From Tannerellaceae bacterium (GTDB taxonomy: Bacteria; Bacteroidota; Bacteroidia; Bacteroidales; Tannerellaceae), in assembly GCA_031266215.1 (NCBI GenBank), contig JAISBL010000077.1:1-34984 (forward strand): DNA of 34,984 bases, in the 5' to 3' direction. The translations under genes and the position numbers were made by a program. Numbering within the stretch: position 1 is the stretch's first letter; every line of letters starts with the position of its first letter. This document shows, one piece after another, positions 1 through 9,512 of the stretch. A model generated the notes under the pieces. It made no database searches. It saw nothing but the letters and a program-made list of their open reading frames with translations, and was not told the origin of the DNA.

Positions 1-571
1 CATAATGATTATGTTTTCAATTAGTTAAAAAAATCAGTGTATATAGATTAAAGAGTCCGGCAAAGATAAATATATTATTCAAAAACCGGTAATATTTATA
101 CAATTCCCTTTAGGGAACCGGTAATTCCTTAAAGGGAATCGGCAATTCCTTAAAGGGAACCTGCAATTCCTTAAAGGGAATTAATAGTTCCTTAAAGGGA
201 ATCAGCAATTCCTTAAAGGGAATTAGTAATTCCTTAAAGGGAATTAGTACTTCCTTAAAGGGAATCGGTAATTCCTTAAAGGGAATTAGTAGTTCCTTAA
301 AGGGAATCGACAATTCCTTAAAGGGAATTAGTAGTTCCTTAAAAGGAATCGGCAATTCCTTAAAGGGAATTAGTAGTTCCTTAAACCCAGATCGGTCATT
401 AAAACCGATTGTAAATTCATAAGTCGTTATTATTATCCCGAATCGGTCATTATAGATGGGATAAATCCTTTTTGAGCGGTGCACGGTAATGTCGCCGGGT
501 GAGTATAAAAAGCAATTAACGTCTGTGCGCCCGTGAGACAAACTCACTCCGGCAGTGGGGGCGATCGCCGT
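1..571. other. Non-coding region downstream of sufD
   Basis: No convincing gene is present in this 571-bp stretch. It holds array 1 (102-395). A small dyad ATCGGT/ACCGAT lies just to its right at about 391-409. A possible minus-strand -7 box (CAAAGATA on the plus strand, 61-68) could serve a gene left of the window; I found no matching -33 element at the right distance. A short hairpin GTGAG-ACAAA-CTCAC at 533-547 sits past the sufD stop and has no T tract. A cysteine desulfurase gene (sufS), often found next to sufD in Bacteroidota, is not in this region. Confidence 0.7.
102..395. repeat. Tandem array 1: 21-bp units, 13 copies plus one degenerate copy
   Basis: Thirteen head-to-tail 21-bp units run from 102 to 374, and a degenerate fourteenth covers 375-395. 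The conserved core is AATTCCTTAAAGGGAA. Its arms AATTCC and GGAATT form a dyad around a TTAAAG centre. The last five bases of the unit vary (TCGGC, TTAGT, TCAGC), and TTAGT and TCGGY types partly alternate. The first unit (102-122) has the variant arm TTCCC-TTTA-GGGAA. There are no unique spacers between units, so this is not CRISPR. Because 21 is divisible by 3, the minus strand reads open as FKELLIP-like heptapeptides, which is probably incidental. Confidence 0.97.
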
Positions 572-1915
572 TCAGCGGTTGCAACCGGCGGCGCAGGGAG
601 TGTATTCGCCCCGGAAGCGTTTTTCTATGAGGCTGTGAAGGCGGTCTTTGAGTCCGTCCAGGCGTACATTTTCTACTATGTCGGCTGTGAAGGCTATGGA
701 GAGCATCGTCAACGCTTCGGCTTCGGAGATGCCCCGGCTTCGGAGATATAGCAAGGCGTTTTCGTCCAGACGTCCGGTGGTCATTCCGTGCGAGCATTTC
801 ACGTCATCTGCATAGATCTCAAGCTGCGGCCTGCTGTACATGCGGGCTTCGGAGGTGGTGCACAGGTTGCGGTTGGTCTGATAAGCTACCGTCTTCTGCG
901 CTCCTTCCTTCACTAGTATGCGGCCGCTGAAGGAGCCTGTGGAACGGCCGTTGAGGATGTTTTTGAACAACTCACTGCTGGTGCAGTTGGCAGCCGCGTG
1001 GGTGATGTGGGTATAGGCGTCGGACTGTCGTTCGGCGTCGAGTATGGCCATGCCGCAGAGTGTGGACACGGCATATTCGCCTTCAAGGGTGATATGGTAG
1101 TTGTTGCGCGTCAGTCCGTTATTCAGTGTTATGCCGTTCACGAGGACGTTACTGAAGGCGTCCTGCCTTATATAAAGCGAGGAAAAACGGGCGGTACGGG
1201 CGTGGCTTTCCTCCAGGTCGTAGTAGTCAAAGTGGGAGCCTTCGCGGGCGAATATCTCTACCACCTGGGTAGAGAGGAAGCTGCGGTTGTCGATGCTATG
1301 GTCGCAAACCAACATCTTTGCCTGCGAGCGTGGCTCCATGATGACCAGCAGACGGCGGTTAGCCATCGTGTCTACATCGCTGCGGAAGATATTGACCAAT
1401 TGTACGGGACGGTCTACGATGACGCCTTCGGGGACGTAGAGTACGAAGCCGTCTTGCGCCAGCAGGGTGTTCAGGGCTATCGTGCCGCCGGCTCCCGATG
1501 GGGCGGCCTTGCCGTAATAACGGCCGGCGACGTCGGGGTGCAGTCGGGCAAAGTCTTTCATCCCGCCTGCATATACACCTGCCGGGAGGCTGGAGCCGGA
1601 GGGTTGTTCCCGGTCATAAAATGAGTCGTTCACCACGAAATATAGCAGAGTGCTGAGGCGCGGCACATTGCAACGAAAGACTTCGCGCGGGTTTAGCGGT
1701 ATGCTGATGCGCCGGAGGTTAAGCCCGAAGTCGGGGGCGAAGGCGGCGGGTACGTCCGTGTGCTTATAGTCTTCGTTCTCCGGGGAGGGGAAGCCAAGGC
1801 GTTTGAAGTCTTCCAGCGCCTGCAGGCGGGGTCGGTTCATAAAGTCGGGCGAGTGTTGCCTGACGATGTCTTCCGAAGCGGTGAAGAGGTCTATGTATTG
1901 CTGTTCGGCATTCAT
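572..1915 (-). CDS. sufD: Fe-S cluster assembly scaffold protein SufD
   Basis: SufD partners SufB and the ATPase SufC in the cytosolic SufBC2D scaffold that builds Fe-S clusters. The protein is about 447 aa when started at the ATG at 1913-1915 (MNAEQQYIDLF). The reading frame extends 15 codons further upstream, but that stretch overlaps sufC, and the chosen start lies 4 bp past the sufC stop, as expected for coupled genes. The C-terminal half has the SufB/SufD beta-helix core. It includes the family segment DDVKCSHGMTTGRLDENALL, with the conserved Cys-Ser-His, followed by a helical tail. It is the last gene of the rimP-to-suf run. No strong terminator follows. Confidence 0.96.
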   Translation of the reverse strand: MNAEQQYIDLFTASEDIVRQHSPDFMNRPRLQALEDFKRLGFPSPENEDYKHTDVPAAFAPDFGLNLRRISIPLNPREVFRCNVPRLSTLLYFVVNDSFYDREQPSGSSLPAGVYAGGMKDFARLHPDVAGRYYGKAAPSGAGGTIALNTLLAQDGFVLYVPEGVIVDRPVQLVNIFRSDVDTMANRRLLVIMEPRSQAKMLVCDHSIDNRSFLSTQVVEIFAREGSHFDYYDLEESHARTARFSSLYIRQDAFSNVLVNGITLNNGLTRNNYHITLEGEYAVSTLCGMAILDAERQSDAYTHITHAAANCTSSELFKNILNGRSTGSFSGRILVKEGAQKTVAYQTNRNLCTTSEARMYSRPQLEIYADDVKCSHGMTTGRLDENALLYLRSRGISEAEALTMLSIAFTADIVENVRLDGLKDRLHSLIEKRFRGEYTPCAAGCNR

Positions 1916-1919
1916 ACGT

Positions 1920-2666
1920 TTATTCTTCGGTTTTGAGCCAGTCGTAGCCCTTTTCTTCAAGCTCGACGGCCAGTTCGGGGCCGGCTGTTCTGATGATACG
2001 TCCGCGGTAAAGTACGTGCACTACGTCTGGCCTGATGTATTCCAGCAGCCGTTGGTAGTGTGTGATGACGATAGCGGCGTTCTGCGGCGTCTTGAGCTTG
2101 TTCACTCCTCCGGCCACGATACGCAGGGCGTCTATGTCAAGACCACTGTCGGTCTCGTCAAGTATGGCCAGTTTGGGTTCAAGCATGGCCATCTGGAATA
2201 TCTCGTTACGTTTCTTTTCGCCGCCTGAGAATCCTTCGTTAACGCTACGTCCCGCCAGCTTGTTGTCCAGCTCTACGACGGAGCGTTTTTCGCGCATCAG
2301 CTTAAGGAAGACGGCGGCCGGCAGAGGTTCAAGTCCTTTGTGGCGGCGGTGTGCGTTTACGGCTGCACGCATGAAATTTACCATGCTTACTCCGGGTATC
2401 TCGACCGGATACTGGAAGCTGAGGAATATTCCCTCGCAACTGCGTTCTTCGGGTGCCAGATCAAGCAGGTTACGGCCTTCAAACGTGACTTCTCCTTCGG
2501 TCACTTCAAATGCCGGATTGCCTGCCAGTACGCTGCTCAGAGTGCTCTTGCCCGAGCCGTTAGGCCCCATTATGGCATGCACTTCACCCTTATTGACCGT
2601 AAGGTTGATGCCTTTTAATATCTCTTTGCCGTTTACGGCGGCATGTAAGTTCTTTATCTCTAACAT
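1920..2666 (-). CDS. sufC: Fe-S cluster assembly ATPase SufC
   Basis: SufC is the ABC-type ATPase that powers the SufBC2D scaffold in the cytosol. At 248 aa it has the usual family length. The Walker A motif GPNGSGKST is at residues 34-42. The ABC signature is FSGGEKKRNEI, in the form typical of SufC rather than of transporters. Walker B is LAILDETDSGLD, followed by the switch His in VITHYQR. No transmembrane segment is present. The gene lies 26 bp downstream of sufB and 4 bp upstream of the chosen sufD start, so the three suf genes are almost certainly co-transcribed. Confidence 0.98.
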   Translation of the reverse strand: MLEIKNLHAAVNGKEILKGINLTVNKGEVHAIMGPNGSGKSTLSSVLAGNPAFEVTEGEVTFEGRNLLDLAPEERSCEGIFLSFQYPVEIPGVSMVNFMRAAVNAHRRHKGLEPLPAAVFLKLMREKRSVVELDNKLAGRSVNEGFSGGEKKRNEIFQMAMLEPKLAILDETDSGLDIDALRIVAGGVNKLKTPQNAAIVITHYQRLLEYIRPDVVHVLYRGRIIRTAGPELAVELEEKGYDWLKTEE

Positions 2667-2692
2667 AGCTTATCTCTATTGTTTCCTTTTTT

Positions 2693-4141
2693 TCATCCTA
2701 CGCTTCCTTCCAGCGATATGGCCAGGAGTTTCTGCGCTTCTACCGCAAACTCCATAGGAAGCTTGTTCATTACTTCTTTTGCGTATCCGTTAACGATCAG
2801 TCCTACGGCCTCTTCCGCAGGTATGCCCCGCTGGTGACAGTAAAAGAGTTGTTCCTCGCTTATTTTGCTGGTTGTGGCTTCGTGTTCAATAATGGCGGTC
2901 TCGTTCTGCACGTCGGCATACGGGAAGGTGTGCGCTCCGCAGTCAGACCCCAGCAGCAGGCTGTCGCACTGGCTGTGGTTACGCGCACCTTCGGCGCGGG
3001 GGGAGACTTTCACCAGTCCGCGATAGCTGTTCTGGCTGTATCCGGCGGATATGCCTTTGGAGACGATCAGGCTACGGGTATTACGCCCCAGGTGTATCAT
3101 CTTTGTTCCCGTGTCGGCCTGCTGGCGGTTATTGGTTACGGCTACAGAGTAAAACTCGCCGGAGGAGTCGTCTCCGTACAATATGCAGCTTGGATATTTC
3201 CACGTTATGGCTGAACCGGTCTCCACCTGCGTCCATGATATTTTGCTGCCCCGGCCCCTGCAAAGCCCGCGTTTGGTGACGAAGTTATATATACCGCCTT
3301 TACCTTCCCGATCTCCCGGATACCAGTTCTGTACGGTAGAGTACTTCACCTCGGCGTGATCCCTGACGACAATCTCCACTATGGCGGCGTGCAGTTGGTT
3401 TTCGTCGCGCATGGGAGCGGTGCAGCCTTCGAGGTAGCTGACGTACGATTCGTCGTCGGCCACTATCAGCGTCCGCTCAAACTGTCCGGTGTTGGCGGCA
3501 TTGATGCGGAAATACGTGCTAAGCTCCATCGGGCAGCGCACTCCTTTGGGTATGTATACGAACGAGCCGTCGGAGAAGACGGCCGAGTTAAGGGCGGCGA
3601 AGAAGTTGTCGCGATAGCTAACCACGCTCCCCATGTATTCCTTCACGAGGTCGGGATGGTTTTGCACCGCTTCGCTGAAGGAAGAAAAGATGACGCCTTT
3701 CTCGGCCAGGTTCTCTTTGAAGGTAGTCTTGACCGAGACACTGTCCATAACGGCGTCTACGGCCATACCCGTAAGCAGCATCTCACGTTCCTGCAGCGGG
3801 ATGCCCAGCTTGTCAAATGTCCTGATCAGCTCCGGGTCTACTTCGCCGGGGTTTTGGGGAGTATTTTTATTCCTGGGGGCGGCGTAATAGATTATATCCT
3901 GATAGTCGACAGGGGGTATCTGCAGGTGCGCCCAGGTGGGGGCCTCCAGCGTGAGCCAGTGGCGGTAGGCTTTCAGACGGAAGTCGAGAAGCCAGAGAGG
4001 TTCCTTTTTTTTAGCGGAGATAAGCCTGACCACGTCTTCGTCAAGGCCTTTATGTATGACTTCTGTGTCAATGTCTGTAACAAAACCATATTTATAATCT
4101 CCACTCGTTAATTCATCAATAATTTTATTCTGATCTTGCAT
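2693..4141 (-). CDS. sufB: Fe-S cluster assembly protein SufB
   Basis: SufB is the main scaffold subunit on which Fe-S clusters form in the SUF pathway. The protein has 482 aa, the normal length. Characteristic segments include [39 protein letters not shown] and the C-terminal [20 protein letters not shown] with its conserved Glu/His. The ATG at 4139-4141 gives [11 protein letters not shown], which matches the usual start region of Bacteroidota SufB. The gene follows the cvpA-like gene by 17 bp, so suf expression is probably tied to the rimP-nusA-infB transcript. Confidence 0.98.
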   Translation of the reverse strand: MQDQNKIIDELTSGDYKYGFVTDIDTEVIHKGLDEDVVRLISAKKKEPLWLLDFRLKAYRHWLTLEAPTWAHLQIPPVDYQDIIYYAAPRNKNTPQNPGEVDPELIRTFDKLGIPLQEREMLLTGMAVDAVMDSVSVKTTFKENLAEKGVIFSSFSEAVQNHPDLVKEYMGSVVSYRDNFFAALNSAVFSDGSFVYIPKGVRCPMELSTYFRINAANTGQFERTLIVADDESYVSYLEGCTAPMRDENQLHAAIVEIVVRDHAEVKYSTVQNWYPGDREGKGGIYNFVTKRGLCRGRGSKISWTQVETGSAITWKYPSCILYGDDSSGEFYSVAVTNNRQQADTGTKMIHLGRNTRSLIVSKGISAGYSQNSYRGLVKVSPRAEGARNHSQCDSLLLGSDCGAHTFPYADVQNETAIIEHEATTSKISEEQLFYCHQRGIPAEEAVGLIVNGYAKEVMNKLPMEFAVEAQKLLAISLEGSVG

Positions 4142-4158
4142 AGCAGGCTTTTGTTTGT

Positions 4159-4638
4159 TTAAAATGAGAACGCCCCTTTATATAAGGCAGGGATAATCAT
4201 CCTGACAGGGTCGTAAAGGCGCGACTCTATCTTGGATACCTCAGATATGAGCGCCGAGCCGCGGTCTATTATATCTATCATATTGAAGAGCAGACTCAGG
4301 AATAGCAGCATTATAAGTAAACCGAAGAATCCTCCGCCTATGTGGTTCAGTATGCTGAGCGGGGTGGCGCCTATAACCCGGTGCAAGACTTCCCCGGCAA
4401 GGAGGAACAGCCCTACGATCAGCATAAACCCCAGGATGTAGCTCAGCACCGTTGTTCCCTGCTCGGGGAATCCCCATTCTATTATATGTCCCCGCAGCCA
4501 GAGAGCAATTCTGGTGCAGAAGAATATCCCGACGATCAGAGCTATAAGCGAAACAACCTGTTTGATGACCCCATCAAACAGGCCCTTGACAAAACCTATC
4601 ACCGCCAGACATATCAGAGTGATGTCCAACCAGTTCAT
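4159..4638 (-). CDS. CvpA-family inner-membrane protein
   Basis: This is a 159-aa integral membrane protein with about four hydrophobic segments: near residues 3-20, 27-45, 62-85 and 100-122. Its N-terminus ([23 protein letters not shown]) fits the CvpA / colicin V production family. Family members are linked to envelope homeostasis in other bacteria, but the molecular function is not established. It lies 13 bp downstream of infB and 17 bp upstream of sufB, a position common in Bacteroidota. The placement suggests co-expression rather than a role in translation or Fe-S assembly. Confidence 0.88.
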   Translation of the reverse strand: MNWLDITLICLAVIGFVKGLFDGVIKQVVSLIALIVGIFFCTRIALWLRGHIIEWGFPEQGTTVLSYILGFMLIVGLFLLAGEVLHRVIGATPLSILNHIGGGFFGLLIMLLFLSLLFNMIDIIDRGSALISEVSKIESRLYDPVRMIIPALYKGAFSF

Positions 4639-4651
4639 ATTTGAGCGTTAT

Positions 4652-7561
4652 TTATAATGTTTTCTTGATTTTAATCTCTTCGTAGGCTTCAATGATGTCG
4701 CCGATACGTATGTCGTTGTACCCGGCGATATTCAACCCGCATTCATATCCGAAAGCCACTTCCCTCACGTCTTCCTTGAAACGTTTCAGTGAGTCCAGCT
4801 CACCAGAGTGTACCACTATGCCGTCACGTATCAGGCGTATCTTATGGTTTCGCCTGATCTTGCCTTCCTTAACCATACAACCGGCAATAGTTCCCACTTT
4901 AGCTATTTTGAACACTTCGCGTACTTCTACGAGCGCCGTTATTTCTTCTTTCACTTCGGGAGCGAGCATGCCTTCCATTGCACTTTTCACTTCTTCTATG
5001 GCGTTGTAAATAATGGAATACAGTCGTATTTCCACTCCTTCCTTGTCGGCCTGACGGCGGGCCGTTTGCGCCGGACGTACCTGGAAGCCGATGATAATGG
5101 CGTTGGAGGCGGCGGCCAGTACAACGTCTGATTCGGAAATCTGACCGACGGCTTTATGTATGACATTTACCTGTATTTCTTTGGTCGAAAGCCGTATCAG
5201 CGAATCTGACAGGGCTTCTACCGAGCCGTCTACATCACCTTTAACTATCACGTTCAGTTCCTGGAAGCTGCCGACAGCGATACGGCGGCCTATATCGTCT
5301 AACGTAACCCGTTTCTGGGTGCGCAGTCCGAGTTCGCGCTGCAATTGTTCGCGCCGTCCGGCTATCTCCCGCGCCTCCTGGTCGGATTCCAATACGTTAA
5401 ACGCATCGCCGGCCTGCGGCGCTCCACTCAGACCGAGGATCAGCACCGGTTCGGAGGGGCCGGCTATATCCTTCTTCTGATTTCTCTCGTTGAACATGGC
5501 CTTCACACGTCCGTAGTGCGTGCCGGCAAGTACGATGTCTCCTGTTTTCAACGTCCCGTTTTCAATCAACATGGTAGAAACGTATCCGCGCCCCTTGTCT
5601 AACGAAGACTCAATGATAGAGCCGGTAGCGCGTATTTTAGGATTGGCTTTCAGGTCCAGCAGGTCTGCTTCAAGCAATACTTTCTCCAGCAGCTCTTCCA
5701 CGCCGATTCCTTTTTTTGCGGATATTTCCTGGCTTTGGTACTTGCCTCCCCAGTCTTCCACCAGATAGTTCATGTTTGCGAGTTCTTCCTTTATCTTTTC
5801 GGGATTGGCATGGGGTTTGTCAATTTTATTGATGGCAAAAACAATGGGTACGCCTGCCGCCGAGGCATGGTTGATAGCTTCCACCGTCTGTGGCATCACG
5901 TTGTCGTCTGCGGCTACAATAATGATGGCTATGTCTGTCATCTTCGCTCCACGGGCGCGCATGGCGGTGAAGGCTTCGTGCCCCGGAGTATCCAGGAAGG
6001 TTATGCGCCGTCCGGTACGCGGCAGTTTCACGTTGTATGCGCCGATATGCTGGGTGATACCTCCGGCTTCCCCGGCTATGACGTTTGAGTTACGGATGTT
6101 GTCAAGCAGCGATGTCTTACCGTGGTCTACGTGCCCCATAACGGTGACGATAGGCGGACGGGTAACCCAGTCGTCTTCGTTGTCGTCTTCGTCTGTTTTG
6201 ATAGCTTCTACCACTTCTGCGCTGACGTATTCGGTCTTGAAGTCAAACTCTTCGGCTACTATGTTGATGGTTTCTGCGTCTAAGCGCTGGTTGATGGAAA
6301 CCATTATACCGATGCTCATGCAGGTTGCGATGACCTGCGTCACCGGGATATTCATCATGTTTGCCAGGTCGTTGGCGGTGACAAACTCAGTAAGTTTAAG
6401 AATCTTGCTTTCTTCCTCCTCCAGGGCCATCAGCTTATGCTCGCGTTGCAGGGCGGCGTCCCGCTTGTCTCTGCGGTATTTGGCGCCTTTGCTGCTCTTG
6501 TTCCCTTTGTTGGTGAGCCGGGCAAGGGTTTCTTTTATCTGCTTCTGTACGTCTTCTTCGCTTACTTCTATTTTCACAGGTTTGCGTAAGCGGTTCTTAC
6601 GTTCGTCGCGGCGTATCGTCGGCCGGGCATTCATTCCCGGCGTATTATTGATGTCGATCCGGTCTTTTTTGATGCGTTTACGTTTTTTCTTTACGTCTCC
6701 TTCTGCTGCTTTTGACGGCATTACCGGCTTTGCCTGTTGCGTGCCGGCAGTTTTTGCGGTTACGTCTTTGGAGGGTTTAACGGGATGGGCAGTCTGCGCC
6801 TGTGTTTGTCCCGACCCCTGTGTTTGTCCCTGTTTGTTAAGGTCCGGTTTTTCGCGTTCCCTCCTTTTATCTTTCGATTTCTTTTTAGGGCGGGCGTACT
6901 GGCTGATTGACGAGAGGTCTATCTTACCTGTCACTTTGATGCCTGATTCCAGCCTGGATGGGTTCAGCCTGAAAGGAGTCTGGCTTTCATCTCCCTCTCC
7001 GGCCGGAAGTTTGACTGTTTCTTTCTCTTTTTGTTCTTCTTTCACATGTTCGGTTGTTACCTGAGGCGTTTTTTCTTCTATGATTTCTTTTTCTACTACG
7101 GGCAGTACAGGTAATATCTCTTCATGAGGCGTTTCTGCCGGAGTCTCCGCCACGACCGGTTTAGTTGCGGGTTCATGAACGACGGGCTGCGCCTCTGACT
7201 TTTCCGCCTTTTCTGCATGGCGTTTTTCTGCATGTTTAGGTTTATCCAGATCTATTTTGCCTTTTGTTATAAGCTTCGGTTTAAACTCTTCCGGTATTTC
7301 GGTTTTAATTTCTTCTACCGTTCTTTCTTCTTTTTTTTCGTGCGCTGCAACTTCCTGGCTGGCGGGCTTAGCCAGCATACGTTCCCGGTCTTTGGGCGAC
7401 AAGTCCTTTCCGAACTCTTTAACGAGCAACGCATGTTGTTCGTCATTGATCCGTGTATTGGGATTACTGTCAATCGCATGGCCGTTTTTTAGAAGAAAAT
7501 CCACCACCGTAGTAATTCCTACATTCAAATCTCTTGTTACATGTATTAATTTTATAGGCAT
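4652..7561 (-). CDS. infB: Translation initiation factor IF-2
   Basis: IF-2 is the GTPase that delivers initiator tRNA to the 30S subunit. I start at the ATG at 7559-7561 ([13 protein letters not shown]); the two extra upstream codons begin with TTG and do not fit the family start. The protein has about 969 aa. An IF2-N helical module covers the first 60 residues. A long, charged, low-complexity linker runs from roughly 60 to 390 with K/E/Q/T-rich stretches. A second IF2-N module follows near 390-445. The G domain has GHVDHGKT at about 476-483, DTPGHEAF and NKIDKP, followed by domains II-IV. The gene sits 24 bp downstream of nusA in the standard order. Confidence 0.98.
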   Translation of the reverse strand: MPIKLIHVTRDLNVGITTVVDFLLKNGHAIDSNPNTRINDEQHALLVKEFGKDLSPKDRERMLAKPASQEVAAHEKKEERTVEEIKTEIPEEFKPKLITKGKIDLDKPKHAEKRHAEKAEKSEAQPVVHEPATKPVVAETPAETPHEEILPVLPVVEKEIIEEKTPQVTTEHVKEEQKEKETVKLPAGEGDESQTPFRLNPSRLESGIKVTGKIDLSSISQYARPKKKSKDKRREREKPDLNKQGQTQGSGQTQAQTAHPVKPSKDVTAKTAGTQQAKPVMPSKAAEGDVKKKRKRIKKDRIDINNTPGMNARPTIRRDERKNRLRKPVKIEVSEEDVQKQIKETLARLTNKGNKSSKGAKYRRDKRDAALQREHKLMALEEEESKILKLTEFVTANDLANMMNIPVTQVIATCMSIGIMVSINQRLDAETINIVAEEFDFKTEYVSAEVVEAIKTDEDDNEDDWVTRPPIVTVMGHVDHGKTSLLDNIRNSNVIAGEAGGITQHIGAYNVKLPRTGRRITFLDTPGHEAFTAMRARGAKMTDIAIIIVAADDNVMPQTVEAINHASAAGVPIVFAINKIDKPHANPEKIKEELANMNYLVEDWGGKYQSQEISAKKGIGVEELLEKVLLEADLLDLKANPKIRATGSIIESSLDKGRGYVSTMLIENGTLKTGDIVLAGTHYGRVKAMFNERNQKKDIAGPSEPVLILGLSGAPQAGDAFNVLESDQEAREIAGRREQLQRELGLRTQKRVTLDDIGRRIAVGSFQELNVIVKGDVDGSVEALSDSLIRLSTKEIQVNVIHKAVGQISESDVVLAAASNAIIIGFQVRPAQTARRQADKEGVEIRLYSIIYNAIEEVKSAMEGMLAPEVKEEITALVEVREVFKIAKVGTIAGCMVKEGKIRRNHKIRLIRDGIVVHSGELDSLKRFKEDVREVAFGYECGLNIAGYNDIRIGDIIEAYEEIKIKKTL

Positions 7562-7585
7562 AATCAAGCTTATCGTATACTTTCT

Positions 7586-8854
7586 TTAGTTTTTCGTCTC
7601 ATCATCTGCAAACTCGGCAGCCAGAATATTCAGGACATCATCTACGGTCTGCTCTTCCAGGTCGGCGCGTTCTATAATTTCCTCGCGACTTAACGCCAGA
7701 GCGTTTTTGGCCGTATAGCAACCTATATTCTTAAGTGCATCAATCACCCATGTGTCGATTTCGTCCACAAACTCATCCAGATAAATATCTTCTTCGTCGG
7801 CGCCTTCAATATCGCGGAAGACGTCTATGACATACTCCGTCAGCATGCAGGCCAGTTTAATGTTCAACCCTCCTTTACCAATGGCCAGCGACACTTCTTC
7901 GGGGCGAAGGTAGACTTCGGCTTTCTTCTCTTCTTCATTCACGCGTATAGACGATACTTTGGCCGGACTTAAGGAGCGCTGGATAAACAGGGACACGTTT
8001 GACGTGTAGTTGATAACGTCAATGTTTTCGTTTCTAAGTTCGCGTACTATACCGTGGATGCGCGAGCCTTTCATCCCTACACATGCGCCTACCGGGTCGA
8101 TGCGGTCGTCGTATGATTCAACGGCCACCTTGGCTCTTTCTCCCGGTATACGGGCGATAGCCCTTATAGTTATCAGTCCGTCATGTATCTCCGGCACTTC
8201 CAGTTCAAATAATCGTTGCAGGAATATTTTGTCCGTACGTGATAGGGTGATTTTCGGATTGTTATTGACATTGTCCACTTTCTGTACGATGGCGCGTACG
8301 GTTTCTCCTTTGCGGTAGATGTCGTTAGGGATTTGTTCCTGTTTGGGCAACAGCAGTTCGTTGCCTTCATCGTCGAGAAGCAGAATTTCTTTTTTCCATA
8401 CCTGATAGACGTCAGCGGCTATAATCTGCCCGATCCGTTCCCTGTATCTTGCATACAGGTTATCTTTCTGCAATTCGAGTATCTTTGACGACAGTGTCTG
8501 GCGCAGGTTCAGGATAGCGCGCCGTCCGAAGCCGGCAAAGTGAACCTCATCGGTCACTTCTTCTCCTATTTCACTGTCCGGGTCTATTTTGCGCGCTTCC
8601 GTAATGGTGATTTGCAGGTTGTTGTCTTCCAGTTGGTCGTCGGCTACGGCCACGCGGTTTCTCCAGATTTCAAAGTCTCCTTTCTCCGGGTTGATAATCA
8701 CGTCATAATTCTCGTCTGTGCCGAACATCTTGGCAATAACGCTCCTGAACGATTCTTCCAGCACGCTGATCATCGTCTCCTTATCTATACTCTTCAATTC
8801 CTTGAACTCGGCAAGGGTGTCTATCATACTTATTGTTTCCGCTTTTCTGGCCAT
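7586..8854 (-). CDS. nusA: Transcription termination/antitermination protein NusA
   Basis: NusA binds RNA polymerase and nascent RNA to control pausing, termination and antitermination. The protein has 422 aa, in order: N-terminal polymerase-binding domain, S1 domain (around GETVRAIVQKVD), KH1 (VGACVGMKGSRIHGIVREL) and KH2 (LAIGKGGLNIKLACMLTEY). A short acidic C-terminal tail contains a single helix-hairpin-like segment (NALALSREEIIERADLEEQ). This is shorter than the enterobacterial form with two acidic repeats and typical of Bacteroidota. It lies 12 bp downstream of rimP. Confidence 0.98.
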   Translation of the reverse strand: MARKAETISMIDTLAEFKELKSIDKETMISVLEESFRSVIAKMFGTDENYDVIINPEKGDFEIWRNRVAVADDQLEDNNLQITITEARKIDPDSEIGEEVTDEVHFAGFGRRAILNLRQTLSSKILELQKDNLYARYRERIGQIIAADVYQVWKKEILLLDDEGNELLLPKQEQIPNDIYRKGETVRAIVQKVDNVNNNPKITLSRTDKIFLQRLFELEVPEIHDGLITIRAIARIPGERAKVAVESYDDRIDPVGACVGMKGSRIHGIVRELRNENIDVINYTSNVSLFIQRSLSPAKVSSIRVNEEEKKAEVYLRPEEVSLAIGKGGLNIKLACMLTEYVIDVFRDIEGADEEDIYLDEFVDEIDTWVIDALKNIGCYTAKNALALSREEIIERADLEEQTVDDVLNILAAEFADDETKN

Positions 8855-8866
8855 ATTTTTTTATTC

Positions 8867-9334
8867 TTACTTGAATTTTAGCATGTATTTCGCATGTTTT
8901 ATTTCATCAAATGTGAAGGATTGTTCTTCATTGATTTTTATTTTCCTCTTAGCCCCTTCGGGTTTCACCTGTTTCTCTACACAAAGGACAATGCCTGTTT
9001 CACCGGCCGCTTTCAGGACGCCGGTCTGTTTCACTCCGCTTTTTAGCAGGAGTTCCACTTCGTTGCCTATGTTTTTGACGTATTGTCTCAGTACCCTGAA
9101 CGGAGAGGTCAGGCCGGCAGATCCTACTTCCAGTTCGTAGTCTTCCGTTTCCCTGTCGAGGTTTGCTTCTATGTAACGGCTCAGCTCAGCGCAATCGTCA
9201 ATGCTTACCGCTCCGTCACTGTCTATCTCTACTACGATCAAATTCCCCGGTTTAACCGTTACATCTACCAGATAGGTTGCAGATGCATTCAGTTTATCCT
9301 CCACAAGCCGGCATATTATATCTTTGTCAATCAT
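8867..9334 (-). CDS. rimP: Ribosome maturation factor RimP
   Basis: RimP assists 30S ribosomal subunit maturation in the cytosol. The 155-aa protein shows the expected two-domain layout. The alpha/beta N-domain carries the pattern VEIDSDGAVSIDDCAELSRY and the YELEVGSAGLTSPFR segment that typifies the family. A small C-terminal SH3-like barrel follows (VELLLKSGVKQTGVLKAAGE). It is the first gene of the run to nusA, infB, cvpA-like and sufBCD. Its upstream region holds a candidate -7 box and a strong hairpin, described separately. Confidence 0.97.
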   Translation of the reverse strand: MIDKDIICRLVEDKLNASATYLVDVTVKPGNLIVVEIDSDGAVSIDDCAELSRYIEANLDRETEDYELEVGSAGLTSPFRVLRQYVKNIGNEVELLLKSGVKQTGVLKAAGETGIVLCVEKQVKPEGAKRKIKINEEQSFTFDEIKHAKYMLKFK

Positions 9335-9339
9335 GCGTA

Positions 9340-9381
9340 AAAAAAGGATCAGAATAGAAAGAGGGGACTACCCGCCCCCTC
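9340..9381 (-). terminator. Rho-independent terminator or rimP leader attenuator
   Basis: On the plus strand GAGGGG (9361-9366) and CCCCTC (9376-9381) form a 6-bp GC-rich stem around a 9-nt loop. On the minus strand the stem is followed by TTTCTATTC and then a run of seven T (9340-9346). It terminates transcription in the minus direction, so it could end the upstream DUF4434-MFS transcript. It also lies between the candidate rimP -7 box (9404-9411) and the rimP start (9334), so it could act as a leader attenuator. Confidence 0.7.
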
Positions 9382-9403
9382 CTCATCTTCTCTTAATCGG
9401 CTG

Positions 9404-9411
9404 CAAATATA
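9404..9411 (-). promoter_or_regulatory. Candidate -7 box of the rimP operon promoter
   Basis: The plus strand reads CAAATATA, so the minus strand carries TATATTTG, a full match to the Bacteroidota -7 consensus TAnnTTTG. No convincing -33 TTTG was found about 19 bp further upstream. Transcription would start near 9397, giving a leader of about 60 nt that contains the hairpin at 9361-9381. Confidence 0.45.
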
Positions 9412-9512
9412 TATTAATTTATTAAACTACATACTTTTCAGCGTATATATTTTCAATTGACCGATTACCGCACAATGCTTTATTATAAGTATCCGGGCGT
9501 CACGGACGGGGA

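Noticed and set aside
102..395. CRISPR array
   Set aside because: Units are contiguous 21-bp repeats without unique spacers, and no cas genes are present. The same applies to the arrays at 12185, 28847 and 34827.
110..547. Minus-strand 145-aa protein made of FKELLIP-type heptapeptides
   Set aside because: The frame stays open only because the 21-bp unit is divisible by three. It starts with GTG, has no signal or recognisable domain, and lies wholly in a repeat spacer.
5772..7064. 430-aa plus-strand open frame antisense to infB
   Set aside because: It mirrors the charged linker and G domain of infB, has Ser/Leu-rich content typical of antisense frames, and matches no family I know.
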